64,000 nt of DNA from Izhakiella australiensis. Its GTDB lineage: Bacteria; Pseudomonadota; Gammaproteobacteria; Enterobacterales; Enterobacteriaceae. Made by a program: the position numbers and the translations under genes. The stretch covers positions 141,223 through 205,222 of the forward strand of contig NZ_MRUL01000007.1 of the NCBI RefSeq assembly GCF_002006995.1, given 5' to 3'. This document shows, piece by piece, positions 35,496-43,280 of this stretch (positions are counted from its first letter, which is position 1; every line of letters begins with the position of its first letter). The notes beneath the pieces are model-generated. The model had not been told where the DNA came from, made no database searches, and saw only the letters and a program-made list of their open reading frames with translations.

Positions 35496-36143
35496 ATGAC
35501 ATTTTCAATCGTCGCACGTGACGCGCAGACTGGCGCGCTGGGCGTGGCCAGCGCCACCGCAGGACCGGCGGTGGGCGCGCTGGTGATACATGGTGCGGCC
35601 AACGTGGGCGCTATTGCTACCCAGGCGATGACGAACCCGCTGTACGGCGTGTATGGATTACGCTACCTGCGTCAGGGAATGACGGCGGTGCAGACATTGG
35701 AAAAACTGCTGGATGAAGACAGCAACGCTGAGCAGCGTCAGCTGATTATCGTCGATCGGAGCGGCGGCGTTGCCCGTTGGAACGGCAAGCTGTGCGGGGA
35801 ATATGCCGCCAGCCAGTCGATTGACGGCGGCGCGATCGGCGGCAATCTGCTGGCCGGTGAGGCCACGCTCTGCGAGATGCAGCGTGAATACCAGAATAGC
35901 GCCCGGCTGCCATTTGCCGATCGCCTGCTGGCGGCAATGAACGCCGGTGCCGCAGCGGGCGGCGACCGGCGCGGCCTGCACTCGGCGGCGCTAAAAATCT
36001 GGCTCGACCGCGAATACGCCACGTTGGATCTGCGCGCCGACTGGTCGGATGCGCCGCTGAGCGCGCTGGCGGAGATTCTGCACCAGACGCGCAGCTCGCC
36101 GCACCGTGAATTTTTTGCTGCCTTGCCAAAGGGATGCATTTAG
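35496..36143 (+). CDS. DUF1028 protein (putative Ntn-hydrolase-like)
   Basis: 215 aa from ATG 35496, with TGGAG upstream; the longer frame from 35442 would run across the operators. The family start MTFSIVARDAQTGALGVASATAGPAVGALV is followed by ANVGAIATQAMTNPLYG. DUF1028 belongs to the Ntn-hydrolase clan; removal of Met1 would expose Thr2 as nucleophile. Divergent from a peptide-type importer and its regulator, it may hydrolyse an amide in the imported compound. Exact substrate unknown. A terminator follows the stop. Confidence 0.82.
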   Translation: MTFSIVARDAQTGALGVASATAGPAVGALVIHGAANVGAIATQAMTNPLYGVYGLRYLRQGMTAVQTLEKLLDEDSNAEQRQLIIVDRSGGVARWNGKLCGEYAASQSIDGGAIGGNLLAGEATLCEMQREYQNSARLPFADRLLAAMNAGAAAGGDRRGLHSAALKIWLDREYATLDLRADWSDAPLSALAEILHQTRSSPHREFFAALPKGCI

Positions 36144-36148
36144 TTTTG

Positions 36149-36930
36149 GGGGAATGGGCCGTCTGGCGTCACGGCCCTTTTTAGCCCGGTCTTTGGGTGT
36201 TTTTTCCCCTCCCTGCCAGCCCGGTTTTTTTTACCTTCGGTGGGCTGTTCCGTTCGCCGGTGCGGCGGGTGTTTATTTCACCGATGGTGGGTTGTTCCGT
36301 CCGCCTGTACGGCGGGTGTTTATTTCACCGATGGTGGGTTGTTCCGTTCGCCTGTACGGCAGGTGGCTTATTTGCCCGCCGCTGCGGGCGACCGGTAAGG
36401 GGCCATCAAACGTCATGGCCCCTTGACCCCGGACTTCCGGCAGTTTCTGCGTGGCTGCGTCCTACCCTCACGCATGTAGCCCGCCTGACGGGCCGTTCGC
36501 GATGCGTTCCCGACGCAGCGCTCACTGTCGCCGCCTCCCTGCGGCTCACCCTGGCGGGCTTCATTCGCTCGGCGCAGAAAAGCCTGTTTATGCAGGTTTG
36601 CGGGAAGCGGCATCCGGTTTTTAATCGATAGCACCGTGGGCATAGATTTGCTGAAGGCGGCATCTGTTTTAATCAATGAAGGCGTTGGTGCGGGTTTTTG
36701 ACGACAGTGATTATCTTCTGCTTAAAAGCTAAGGTGAGGTTGCCGGCATTCAGTCCGGCGCAGACCTGCTTTTCGCTTTTTACTTAAAGCGATGAAGAAG
36801 CTTGCGGGGGAGGAGAAGGCCCGGCTGATTTCAGCAGGCTCGCGGCCAGGGATGGCCGTGCGCCAGGCCACACGGATGTGCTTGTTCCGGTGCGAAAAGC
36901 AACCGTACCTCTGCGACCTGTTCTCCGGGC
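36149..36930 (-). repeat. Composite structured repeat, copy D (inverted)
   Basis: Inverted copy of the element at 14644-15255, extended at its outer end to match copy B. Long stem at 36397-36424. A 47-base unit (GGGTGTTTATTTCACCGATG and onward) is repeated in tandem from 36267 and 36314, a local expansion not seen in the other copies. The part at about 36730-36930 is the partner of 14644-14870. No supported gene in 36144-37003. Confidence 0.8.
36156..36182 (+). terminator. Rho-independent terminator after the DUF1028 gene
   Basis: GGGCCGT (36156-36162) pairs with ACGGCCC (36171-36177), followed by five T at 36178-36182. The hairpin is part of the outer end of repeat copy D and has a counterpart near 770-815 in copy B, so the repeat itself carries terminator function. 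Confidence 0.75.
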
Positions 36931-37003
36931 TTACAGCAATACCGGGCCAGTATTGCTGATTTCTCCACCTTAGATGACTATTCCGGTTAGCAAAGCAATT
37001 CTC

Positions 37004-38314
37004 TTAATGCTGACGCAGGCCGGAGTGTAGGGTTTCCCGATAGGCCAGCGCTGCTGCGAGGCTGGCTGCTGCTGCGGCAGTCACAAACCAGGCCGGGGAT
37101 TGCAGATCGCCGGTGCTGCTTACCAGCCAGGTGGCGATAAACGGCGCCGTGCCGCCCAGCAGGGTTACCGGGATATTTAAGCTCACCGATAAGCAGGTAT
37201 AGCGCAGCCGGGTCGGCATGATCTCCGCCATGGCGCACAGGGCCGCTGCGGAATGCGGCGCAAAGGCCAGACTCATCAGACACAGGCCCAGCACCGTGTG
37301 ATTGAAATTACCGGCGCCGAGTAAATGAAACGCCGGGTAGGTAACCAGCGCGATCGCCAGGCTGCTGATTATCATCAGCGGACGGCGTCCGACCACGTCG
37401 CTTAGCCAGGCAAAGCCGGGCAGCAGGCAGCAATAAAACATCAGGCTGTAGAGATTTGCGCGCTGGGCATCAGCCAGCGTCATACCTCGCACCACCGACA
37501 GGTAGGTGGGCGAATAGATAAAGTAAATATAGATACAGGCCGACGGGGCGGCGATCAGGCCCATACCGATCAGTACCGTCCGCCATTCCTGACGTAATCC
37601 TGCCAGTAGCGGTGCGGGCGCCACGTCGGCAGTTTTCTGTACTTCGGCAAAATGGGGCGTTTCCTCCAGCTTCAGCCGCAGATAAAGCCCGACAAAGCCC
37701 AGCGGCAGTCCGGCAAGGAAAGGCAGGCGCCAGCCCCAGCTATGCAAATCCTCCGGCGTGAGCATGGCGGTCAGCAGAGAAGCCACTGCGCCGCCTACCA
37801 GCAGCGCCAGGCCGATAGTAAAGGTCTGCCAGCCGGTGTACAGGCCGCGCCGGTTGGCCGGGGCATATTCAGAAATAAATGACGTTGCGCCGCCATATTC
37901 GCCGCCAACCGAAATGCCCTGTACCAGCCGCGCCAGCGTCAGAATAACCGGGGCGGCAATGCCGATCGATTGGTAGGTCGGCATTAAGCCAATCAGCGTG
38001 GTTGATGCGGCGATCAGCATGATAGCGATCGCCAGCGGCGTTTTGCGGCCATAGCGGTCGCCAAGGTGACCAAAGATAATACCGCCGAGCGGGCGTGACG
38101 CGTAGCTGATAGCGAACACCGCAAAGGTGAGCAGCAGGCTGGCCGCCTCGCTGCCGGCCGGGAAAAACAGGCGGGCGATAACCGATGCGAAGTAGCCGTA
38201 AATCACAAAGTCAAAATACTCAATAAAATTGCCGATACAGGCGGCGACAAGCGCCCGTTTATGCTGCGCGGTTATGCGCGGCGCCTGCTGCGCCGTGATG
38301 GCTTTTGAGTTCAT
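37004..38314 (-). CDS. MFS transporter, metabolite:H+ symporter (MHS) family
   Basis: 436 aa, about 12 membrane segments. MHS hallmarks: GNFIEYFDFVIYGYFASVIA at residues 27-46, GHLGDRYGRKTPL, and LVQGISVGGEYGGATSF. Last gene of a minus-strand operon FAH-hydroxyacid dehydrogenase-ADC-SDR-MFS. Likely proton-coupled uptake of the acid that the upstream enzymes degrade. It is a distinct gene from the MHS transporter at 18.7 kb. The start ATG follows AAAGGAC. Confidence 0.88.
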   Translation of the reverse strand: MNSKAITAQQAPRITAQHKRALVAACIGNFIEYFDFVIYGYFASVIARLFFPAGSEAASLLLTFAVFAISYASRPLGGIIFGHLGDRYGRKTPLAIAIMLIAASTTLIGLMPTYQSIGIAAPVILTLARLVQGISVGGEYGGATSFISEYAPANRRGLYTGWQTFTIGLALLVGGAVASLLTAMLTPEDLHSWGWRLPFLAGLPLGFVGLYLRLKLEETPHFAEVQKTADVAPAPLLAGLRQEWRTVLIGMGLIAAPSACIYIYFIYSPTYLSVVRGMTLADAQRANLYSLMFYCCLLPGFAWLSDVVGRRPLMIISSLAIALVTYPAFHLLGAGNFNHTVLGLCLMSLAFAPHSAAALCAMAEIMPTRLRYTCLSVSLNIPVTLLGGTAPFIATWLVSSTGDLQSPAWFVTAAAAASLAAALAYRETLHSGLRQH

Positions 38315-38339
38315 GGTATGTCCTTTGTGCTGGGGAAGT

Positions 38340-39089
38340 TCAGGCCAACGTGGAGCCCGCGTCGGTGACCAACGCGGCGCCGTTCATATGGCGGGATTCG
38401 TCCGCCAGTAAAAAGGCCACCGTATTTGCGACGTCCTGCGGCTGACCATAAGGCGCGGCCAGCGCCCGGGTTATGCCGCCTCCGGGCACGCGCTGTGCTG
38501 CCTTTTGGTTAATCTCTTCAATCATTGCCGTCTGCGTCGGGCCGGGCAGCACGGCGTTTACCCGCACGTTGCTGCCGACGCATTCCAGCGCGCTGCTTCT
38601 GACCAGTCCCAGCAGCGCATGTTTGCTGGCGACATAGCCAGACATATTGGCGCGTCCGCGTATCGCCGAGGTCGATGCGATGGCGACGAAGCTACCGCCG
38701 GACTGTCGCAGCAGCGGCAGCGCATATTTGAGGCAGAAAAAGGCGCCGAGGACGTTGACCGCCATTAGCTGATGAAAAGCTGCTGACGGATAGTCTTCAA
38801 TGGCGGCCACCGCTCCGGCGGCGCCGGCGTTGCTGACAAAGCCCTGACAGCCGCCAAATTTGCTGTTCGCCGCGTCGATCAGCGCGGCAACGTCCTCCTC
38901 GCGGCTGATATCGCCTGGCACGCAGTGCAGCGGCGTACTAAGCGCTGCGCACTGGCGACGACAGTTTTCCAGCGTGGCCTGCGACCGATCGGCTAACACC
39001 AGCCGCCAGCCTTTACGCGCCAGCGTCAGCGCGATGGCGCAGCCGATGCCGCCGCCGGCGCCGGTAATGATGGCTACAGGGTTATTCAC
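38340..39089 (-). CDS. Short-chain dehydrogenase/reductase (SDR)
   Basis: 249 aa classical SDR. Cofactor motif TGAGGGIG at residues 10-17, SNAGAAG near 86, catalytic serine in ASTSAI near 139, and YVASK with Y and K near 152-156. Uses NAD(P)(H). In the 2,4-diketo-3-deoxy sugar-acid route an SDR oxidises the C4 hydroxyl of a 2-keto-3-deoxy acid to make the FAH-type hydrolase substrate; the neighbours fit that. Other keto/hydroxy conversions cannot be excluded. Confidence 0.88.
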   Translation of the reverse strand: MNNPVAIITGAGGGIGCAIALTLARKGWRLVLADRSQATLENCRRQCAALSTPLHCVPGDISREEDVAALIDAANSKFGGCQGFVSNAGAAGAVAAIEDYPSAAFHQLMAVNVLGAFFCLKYALPLLRQSGGSFVAIASTSAIRGRANMSGYVASKHALLGLVRSSALECVGSNVRVNAVLPGPTQTAMIEEINQKAAQRVPGGGITRALAAPYGQPQDVANTVAFLLADESRHMNGAALVTDAGSTLA

Positions 39090-39106
39090 GATGGCGTTCT
39101 CCTGTC

Positions 39107-39871
39107 TCAGGGGGTCAGACGGGCCAGCAGGCGACGGTCTTCCACCGCAAAGCCGCCGCCGTAGACGTCAGAGGTCATAAAGTGCGCACTGAGCACCTGC
39201 GGCTGCAGCGCGGCGATAGGATCGAACGGGCTGGCATGAAGCTGCCAGTCGATATGGCCGCGCACCGGCGCGGAATAACTTAGCGGCGTGTGACGATAGA
39301 CCACGTCGGCATAGGCAGTGCCCGGTTTTTCCGGGTGCGGCAAGCGGCGTACGTGAATCTCACCGCCCGGCTGCTGTTGCTCATCGGTGAGTTGCACCAG
39401 CGGCGCCGAGGGATCCGGGGTGAAGCTGAAATCAGCCAGCGGCACGCCACGTCGGCGCACCCAGCCGCTGATTTTACCGTCTGCCGTTTCGTTAAAAGCG
39501 TAGTGCGTGTCTTTTTTGGTGTAGCCGAACAGTTCGCGTCCGGCACAGATTCCCATCGGATCGCTGCAATACATAAAGATATGCGTTTGAGTGAGCAATG
39601 ACTGATAGCGCACGGCGACGGTCACCATCAGGTCAAACATCTCGCCGCTGTGAACCGCCAGCGTATGGCCCGGCGACAGCATAAAGCGGAAGGCAGCCCG
39701 GTCGTTAACCAGTTCAAAGGGCGTATCGCTGAGCAGGGCTTTTACTTTGTCGCTATCAACGCGGGTTATCACTTCCAGCGTGCGCAGCGGGCATTCCCAT
39801 TCCAGCGGATAGGCGGGTGAGTAGGGTGGGTTAACGCCGCTGTCGGCATGCATTTTATAATCACCAAACAT
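39107..39871 (-). CDS. Acetoacetate decarboxylase-superfamily enzyme
   Basis: 254 aa from ATG 39871; the longer frame upstream runs into the preceding gene. ADC fold with the tandem lysines K119-K120 in GRELFGYTKKD, the pair that forms the Schiff base in acetoacetate decarboxylase. The superfamily also includes aldolase-dehydratases and lyases acting on 2-keto acids. In this cluster, which lacks an enolase-type sugar-acid dehydratase, such a dehydratase or aldolase role is plausible. The specific reaction is unknown. Confidence 0.83.
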   Translation of the reverse strand: MFGDYKMHADSGVNPPYSPAYPLEWECPLRTLEVITRVDSDKVKALLSDTPFELVNDRAAFRFMLSPGHTLAVHSGEMFDLMVTVAVRYQSLLTQTHIFMYCSDPMGICAGRELFGYTKKDTHYAFNETADGKISGWVRRRGVPLADFSFTPDPSAPLVQLTDEQQQPGGEIHVRRLPHPEKPGTAYADVVYRHTPLSYSAPVRGHIDWQLHASPFDPIAALQPQVLSAHFMTSDVYGGGFAVEDRRLLARLTP

Positions 39872-39884
39872 AAATAATTTCCTT

Positions 39885-41105
39885 TTAACCTTCAGATTTA
39901 ATGGGCAGCGCCGGGCTGAGGCGCACAGGGCTGGATGAGGTACGCTCGCTGCGTAACGGCCAGGGATAATCAACAATATTGTCGGGGGTGAGATCGGCGA
40001 TACGGGTGACGCCGCATAGCGCCATGGTCGCTTCCAGCTCTTTACGTAACAGGGTCAGACTCAGGGTGACGCCCTCTTCGCCGAGGGCGCCGAGTCCGTA
40101 CAGAAATGCGCGACCGACCATCAGGCTGTCGGCGCCCATCGCCAGCGCGCGCACCATGTCCTGGCCGCTGCGAATACCGCTATCCATGATGATTTCGCCG
40201 CGCCCCGCGACCTGGTCAGCAATGCGGGCCAGCACGCTGATCGATGAGGGGGCGCCGTCGAGCTGGCGTCCGCCGTGGTTAGATACCACGATGGCATCAG
40301 CGCCGGCGGCGAATGCCTGGCGGGCATCGTCGCTGTCCATTACGCCTTTAATCACCAGTTTGCCGTTCCAGCGCTGTCTGACCCAGTCGATATCCTGCCA
40401 ACTGAAGCTTCTGTCGAACTGGCGGCTGACCCAGTCGGCAAAGCCGAGGGTATCGTTAACCCCTTTGGCGTAGCCGACGATGTTGCCAAAGGTGCGACGC
40501 GGCGTCTTCAGCATCGCCGCGCACCAGCGCGGATGGGAAAGCATGGACAGCATGCTGCTCAGGGTTAGCGTTGGCGGTACCGACAGCCCGTTGCGAATAT
40601 CTTTGTGACGCTGTCCCTGAATGGGTAAATCGAGGGTTAATACCAGCGTTGAACAGCCGGCCGCGTCGGCGCGGGCGATCAGATCCGCGATAAAAGTGCG
40701 ATCTTTCATCATATACAGCTGAAACCAGAACGGCTGCTTTAGTCGGGCGGCAACGTCTTCGATGCTGCATATGCTGACGGTCGACAGGGTATAGGGAACG
40801 CCCGCCGCGGCGGCGGCGCGGGCTGCCAGTATTTCACCGTCGGGATGGATCATGCCCGCCAGCCCGGTCGGCGCGAGGATCAGCGGCAGTGAGACCGGCG
40901 TGCCGAGGACGGTGGAAGAGGTGGTGATGTTTTCCACATTGCAGCCTACCCGCTGGCGAAAATGCAGCCGGGCCAGGTCACCGCTGTTCTCACGGTAGGT
41001 CGACTCCGTCCACGAGCCGCTGTCGATATAATCGTAAAACAGTTTTGGCACGCGCCGACGCGCCAGCTGTTGCAGGTCGTCTATACAGGTAATGGTGCGC
41101 GTCAT
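39885..41105 (-). CDS. FMN-dependent alpha-hydroxyacid (L-lactate-type) dehydrogenase
   Basis: 406 aa. FMN-binding TIM barrel of the LldD/glycolate oxidase family. N-terminus VPKLFYDYIDSGSWTE, FMN block LAPTGLAGMIHPDGE, active histidine and arginine in VSNHGGRQLDG near 277-287, phosphate loop DSGIRSGQD. Oxidises an (S)-2-hydroxy acid, passing electrons to quinone or oxygen. Together with the FAH-family gene it suggests recovery of lactate formed by cleavage of a diketo acid. Overlaps the FAH gene by ATGA. Confidence 0.9.
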   Translation of the reverse strand: MTRTITCIDDLQQLARRRVPKLFYDYIDSGSWTESTYRENSGDLARLHFRQRVGCNVENITTSSTVLGTPVSLPLILAPTGLAGMIHPDGEILAARAAAAAGVPYTLSTVSICSIEDVAARLKQPFWFQLYMMKDRTFIADLIARADAAGCSTLVLTLDLPIQGQRHKDIRNGLSVPPTLTLSSMLSMLSHPRWCAAMLKTPRRTFGNIVGYAKGVNDTLGFADWVSRQFDRSFSWQDIDWVRQRWNGKLVIKGVMDSDDARQAFAAGADAIVVSNHGGRQLDGAPSSISVLARIADQVAGRGEIIMDSGIRSGQDMVRALAMGADSLMVGRAFLYGLGALGEEGVTLSLTLLRKELEATMALCGVTRIADLTPDNIVDYPWPLRSERTSSSPVRLSPALPIKSEG

Positions 41106-41965
41106 GCTGCCGTCCCGGCGTCTGCGGCGGCAATAATGGCGTTATGCTGCTCGCCCAGACCGCTGATGCCGAGGCGTACGCGCTGGCCCGGTTTAAGATA
41201 AACCGGCGGTTTGAATCCCATGCCGACGCCGGCAGGCGTGCCGGTGGCGATGATATCGCCCGGATGCAGACTCATAAACTGGCTGATGTAGGCGACCAGC
41301 CCGGCGACGCCAAAAACCATTTCGCGCGTGTTGCTGTCCTGACGACGAACGCCATCAACCTCCAGCCACAAAGACAGATTCTGCACGTCCGCAATTTCGT
41401 CGGCGGTGACCAGCCAGGGGCCGAGCGGCGCGAAGGTGTCGGCGTTTTTACCTTTATCCCACTGACCGCCGCGCTCAATTTGCCAGGCGCGTTCGGAGAC
41501 GTCGTTGACGATGCAGTAGCCGGCAACGTGCCGCAGTGCGTCCTCTTGTCGCAGATTACGGCCATGGCGGCCGATGACCACGCCCAGCTCCACTTCCCAG
41601 TCAACTTTGTTCGCCTGAGGGGGAATTTCAATCGCATCGTTTGGCCCGGTGATGGCGCTGGTTACTTTTAAAAACAGAATCGGTTCCGCTGGCAGATCCA
41701 TCCCGGCTTCGCGGGCATGGTCACGGTAATTCAGTCCGACGCAGATGATTTTTCCGGGCTGGGCCACGCAGGGACCAAGGCGGGTATCGTCTGGCAGCAG
41801 CGGCAGTGAGTCGACCGCCGTCGCCCGCAGCCGCTGCAGGTTTTCGGCCGTGATGGTGTCGCCGCGCCAGTCAGCCACCAGATGGCTGACGTCGCGCGCC
41901 TGCTGGCGTTGGTCAATGATCCCCGCTTTTTCGTTACCGCGTTCTCCCCAGCGCACTAATTTCAT
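41102..41965 (-). CDS. FAH-family hydrolase, diketo-deoxy sugar acid type
   Basis: 287 aa from ATG 41965, with GAGGAT upstream. Typical FAH subgroup: MKLVRWGERGNEKAGIID start, CVGLNYRDHA near 87, metal and catalytic region KVDWEVELGVVIG near 130, NDVSERAWQIERGGQWDKGK, and DIIATGTPAGVGMG near 242. This subgroup includes 2,4-diketo-3-deoxy-L-fuconate/L-rhamnonate hydrolases, which split the acid to pyruvate plus L-lactate, and some proteins annotated as ureidoglycolate lyase. The SDR and lactate-type dehydrogenase nearby favour the former. First gene of the operon. Confidence 0.85.
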   Translation of the reverse strand: MKLVRWGERGNEKAGIIDQRQQARDVSHLVADWRGDTITAENLQRLRATAVDSLPLLPDDTRLGPCVAQPGKIICVGLNYRDHAREAGMDLPAEPILFLKVTSAITGPNDAIEIPPQANKVDWEVELGVVIGRHGRNLRQEDALRHVAGYCIVNDVSERAWQIERGGQWDKGKNADTFAPLGPWLVTADEIADVQNLSLWLEVDGVRRQDSNTREMVFGVAGLVAYISQFMSLHPGDIIATGTPAGVGMGFKPPVYLKPGQRVRLGISGLGEQHNAIIAAADAGTAA

Positions 41966-42283
41966 CGTTGTTAAATCCTCATTATGGGTTATCGCTAAAA
42001 CGTACTTTGCATTCAATGTACATTTAGTTAATGGAAAATCGATTAAGGTGTCAAAAAAAAGTTAACAAAATGATAAATTCGTCACTATTCCGCGCGAAGA
42101 TGCGGGCAAGCTCACAAACCCCTGTGGGGCAGAGGGCGCGAAGCACTGGACAGCCAGCGCGGTGGTTACAATAATGAGGCCTGAAGCGTGCGGGCTGGCG
42201 CGCCATTCCTCCGGTAAGTGCCTGGGGGGAACGGGCCAGGCGCTTTTCCGATAACGGCTAAACGGGGTTTGAAACCATTCACT
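41966..42283. promoter_or_regulatory. Divergent promoter region with palindrome
   Basis: Gap of 318 bases between the FAH gene (minus) and the GntR gene (plus). AATGTACATT at 42015-42024 is a perfect 10-base palindrome about 50 bases from the FAH start and is the best operator candidate. The part beyond 42100 is GC-rich with no supported gene. Confidence 0.45.
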
Positions 42284-43255
42284 ATGTCAGGATCGCCGGA
42301 TAGACATTCTTTGCAGGACCGCGCCTTTCAGCTGTTGAAAAGCATGATTGATGACGGGCGCCTTTCCCCCGGCGAGAAGCTGCTGGAGGCGCGGGTATCA
42401 AAAGCCTTCGGCATCAGCCGCTCTCCGGCGCGCTACGCGTTGCGCAAGCTGTGTGAGCAGCAGTTGATTCTGGAGGTGCAGGGGCGGGGCTATGAGGTTG
42501 CCGGCAAGCGCGATGCGCACAGTGCGACTCAGCACGCGACGCTGGATGCGATAAAAATCCCGGCGGTGGCGCGTTGGGAAGGGATGTATAACCAGCTGGA
42601 ACAGACGTTGTGCAGCAGCATTATTTTCAACTCGGTGCGCATTATTGAAGAACGGGTAGCGGAACATTTTCACGTCAGCCGCACCGTAGTGCGCGATGTG
42701 CTGGCGCGCATGCACAGCGTCGGACTGGTGAATAAAGACACGCCGGGACGCTGGATTGCCCCGCAGGTTACCCCGGAGAAAACCCATCATCTGTATGAGA
42801 TCCGCTGGCTACTGGAACCCCAGGCGCTGATCCAGGCCGCGCCGAAAGTGCCGCAAAGCTATCTGCTGCGGGCCAGGCAGACGGTAGAACAATCGCTGGA
42901 TGGCTTTCCGCGCGACGGCTTTGATACCGACATTGTCGAAAACGACCTGCACGTGACGCTGCTGTCCTACTGTCCTAACGTTGAGATCCTGCAGGTCCTG
43001 GCGCGTACCCGGATTCTGTTTGTGCCAACTCGCTACCTGTTCGATCCGGTATTGCATATCCCGATTTCAATGATTGAAGATGCGTTAAAAGAACATCTGC
43101 GCATTTACGACCTGCTACTGAGCAACCAGCCGCAGAAGGCGGCCGGGGCGCTGCGCCTTCATCTGCAACAGGCCGATGAGCGCTGGTTAAAACGTTTTAA
43201 CCGCGCGGTTCGCCCGGCCGATCTGCATATTCCGGACTATCTGCTGACCCTGTAA
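42284..43255 (+). CDS. GntR-family regulator with two DNA-binding winged helices
   Basis: 323 aa from ATG 42284; the frame is open from 42218 but that start gives an unlikely proline-rich leader. The first GntR helix-turn-helix is at about 10-75 (LSPGEKLLEARVSKAFGISRS). A second is at about 105-165 (IIEERVAEHFHVSRTVVRDVLARM). An FCD-like helical ligand domain follows (about 175-310). Two tandem GntR domains in one chain is unusual. Divergent from the FAH operon, so it is probably its regulator. Confidence 0.83.
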   Translation: MSGSPDRHSLQDRAFQLLKSMIDDGRLSPGEKLLEARVSKAFGISRSPARYALRKLCEQQLILEVQGRGYEVAGKRDAHSATQHATLDAIKIPAVARWEGMYNQLEQTLCSSIIFNSVRIIEERVAEHFHVSRTVVRDVLARMHSVGLVNKDTPGRWIAPQVTPEKTHHLYEIRWLLEPQALIQAAPKVPQSYLLRARQTVEQSLDGFPRDGFDTDIVENDLHVTLLSYCPNVEILQVLARTRILFVPTRYLFDPVLHIPISMIEDALKEHLRIYDLLLSNQPQKAAGALRLHLQQADERWLKRFNRAVRPADLHIPDYLLTL

Positions 43256-43280
43256 AAGACGCGGCGGGGCGCTGATAATC

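Noticed and set aside
39872..39976. Longer N-terminus for the ADC-like protein from 39976
   Set aside because: The extension overlaps the end of the hydroxyacid dehydrogenase gene and is rich in Cys/Arg/Pro, while ATG 39871 starts the conserved region.
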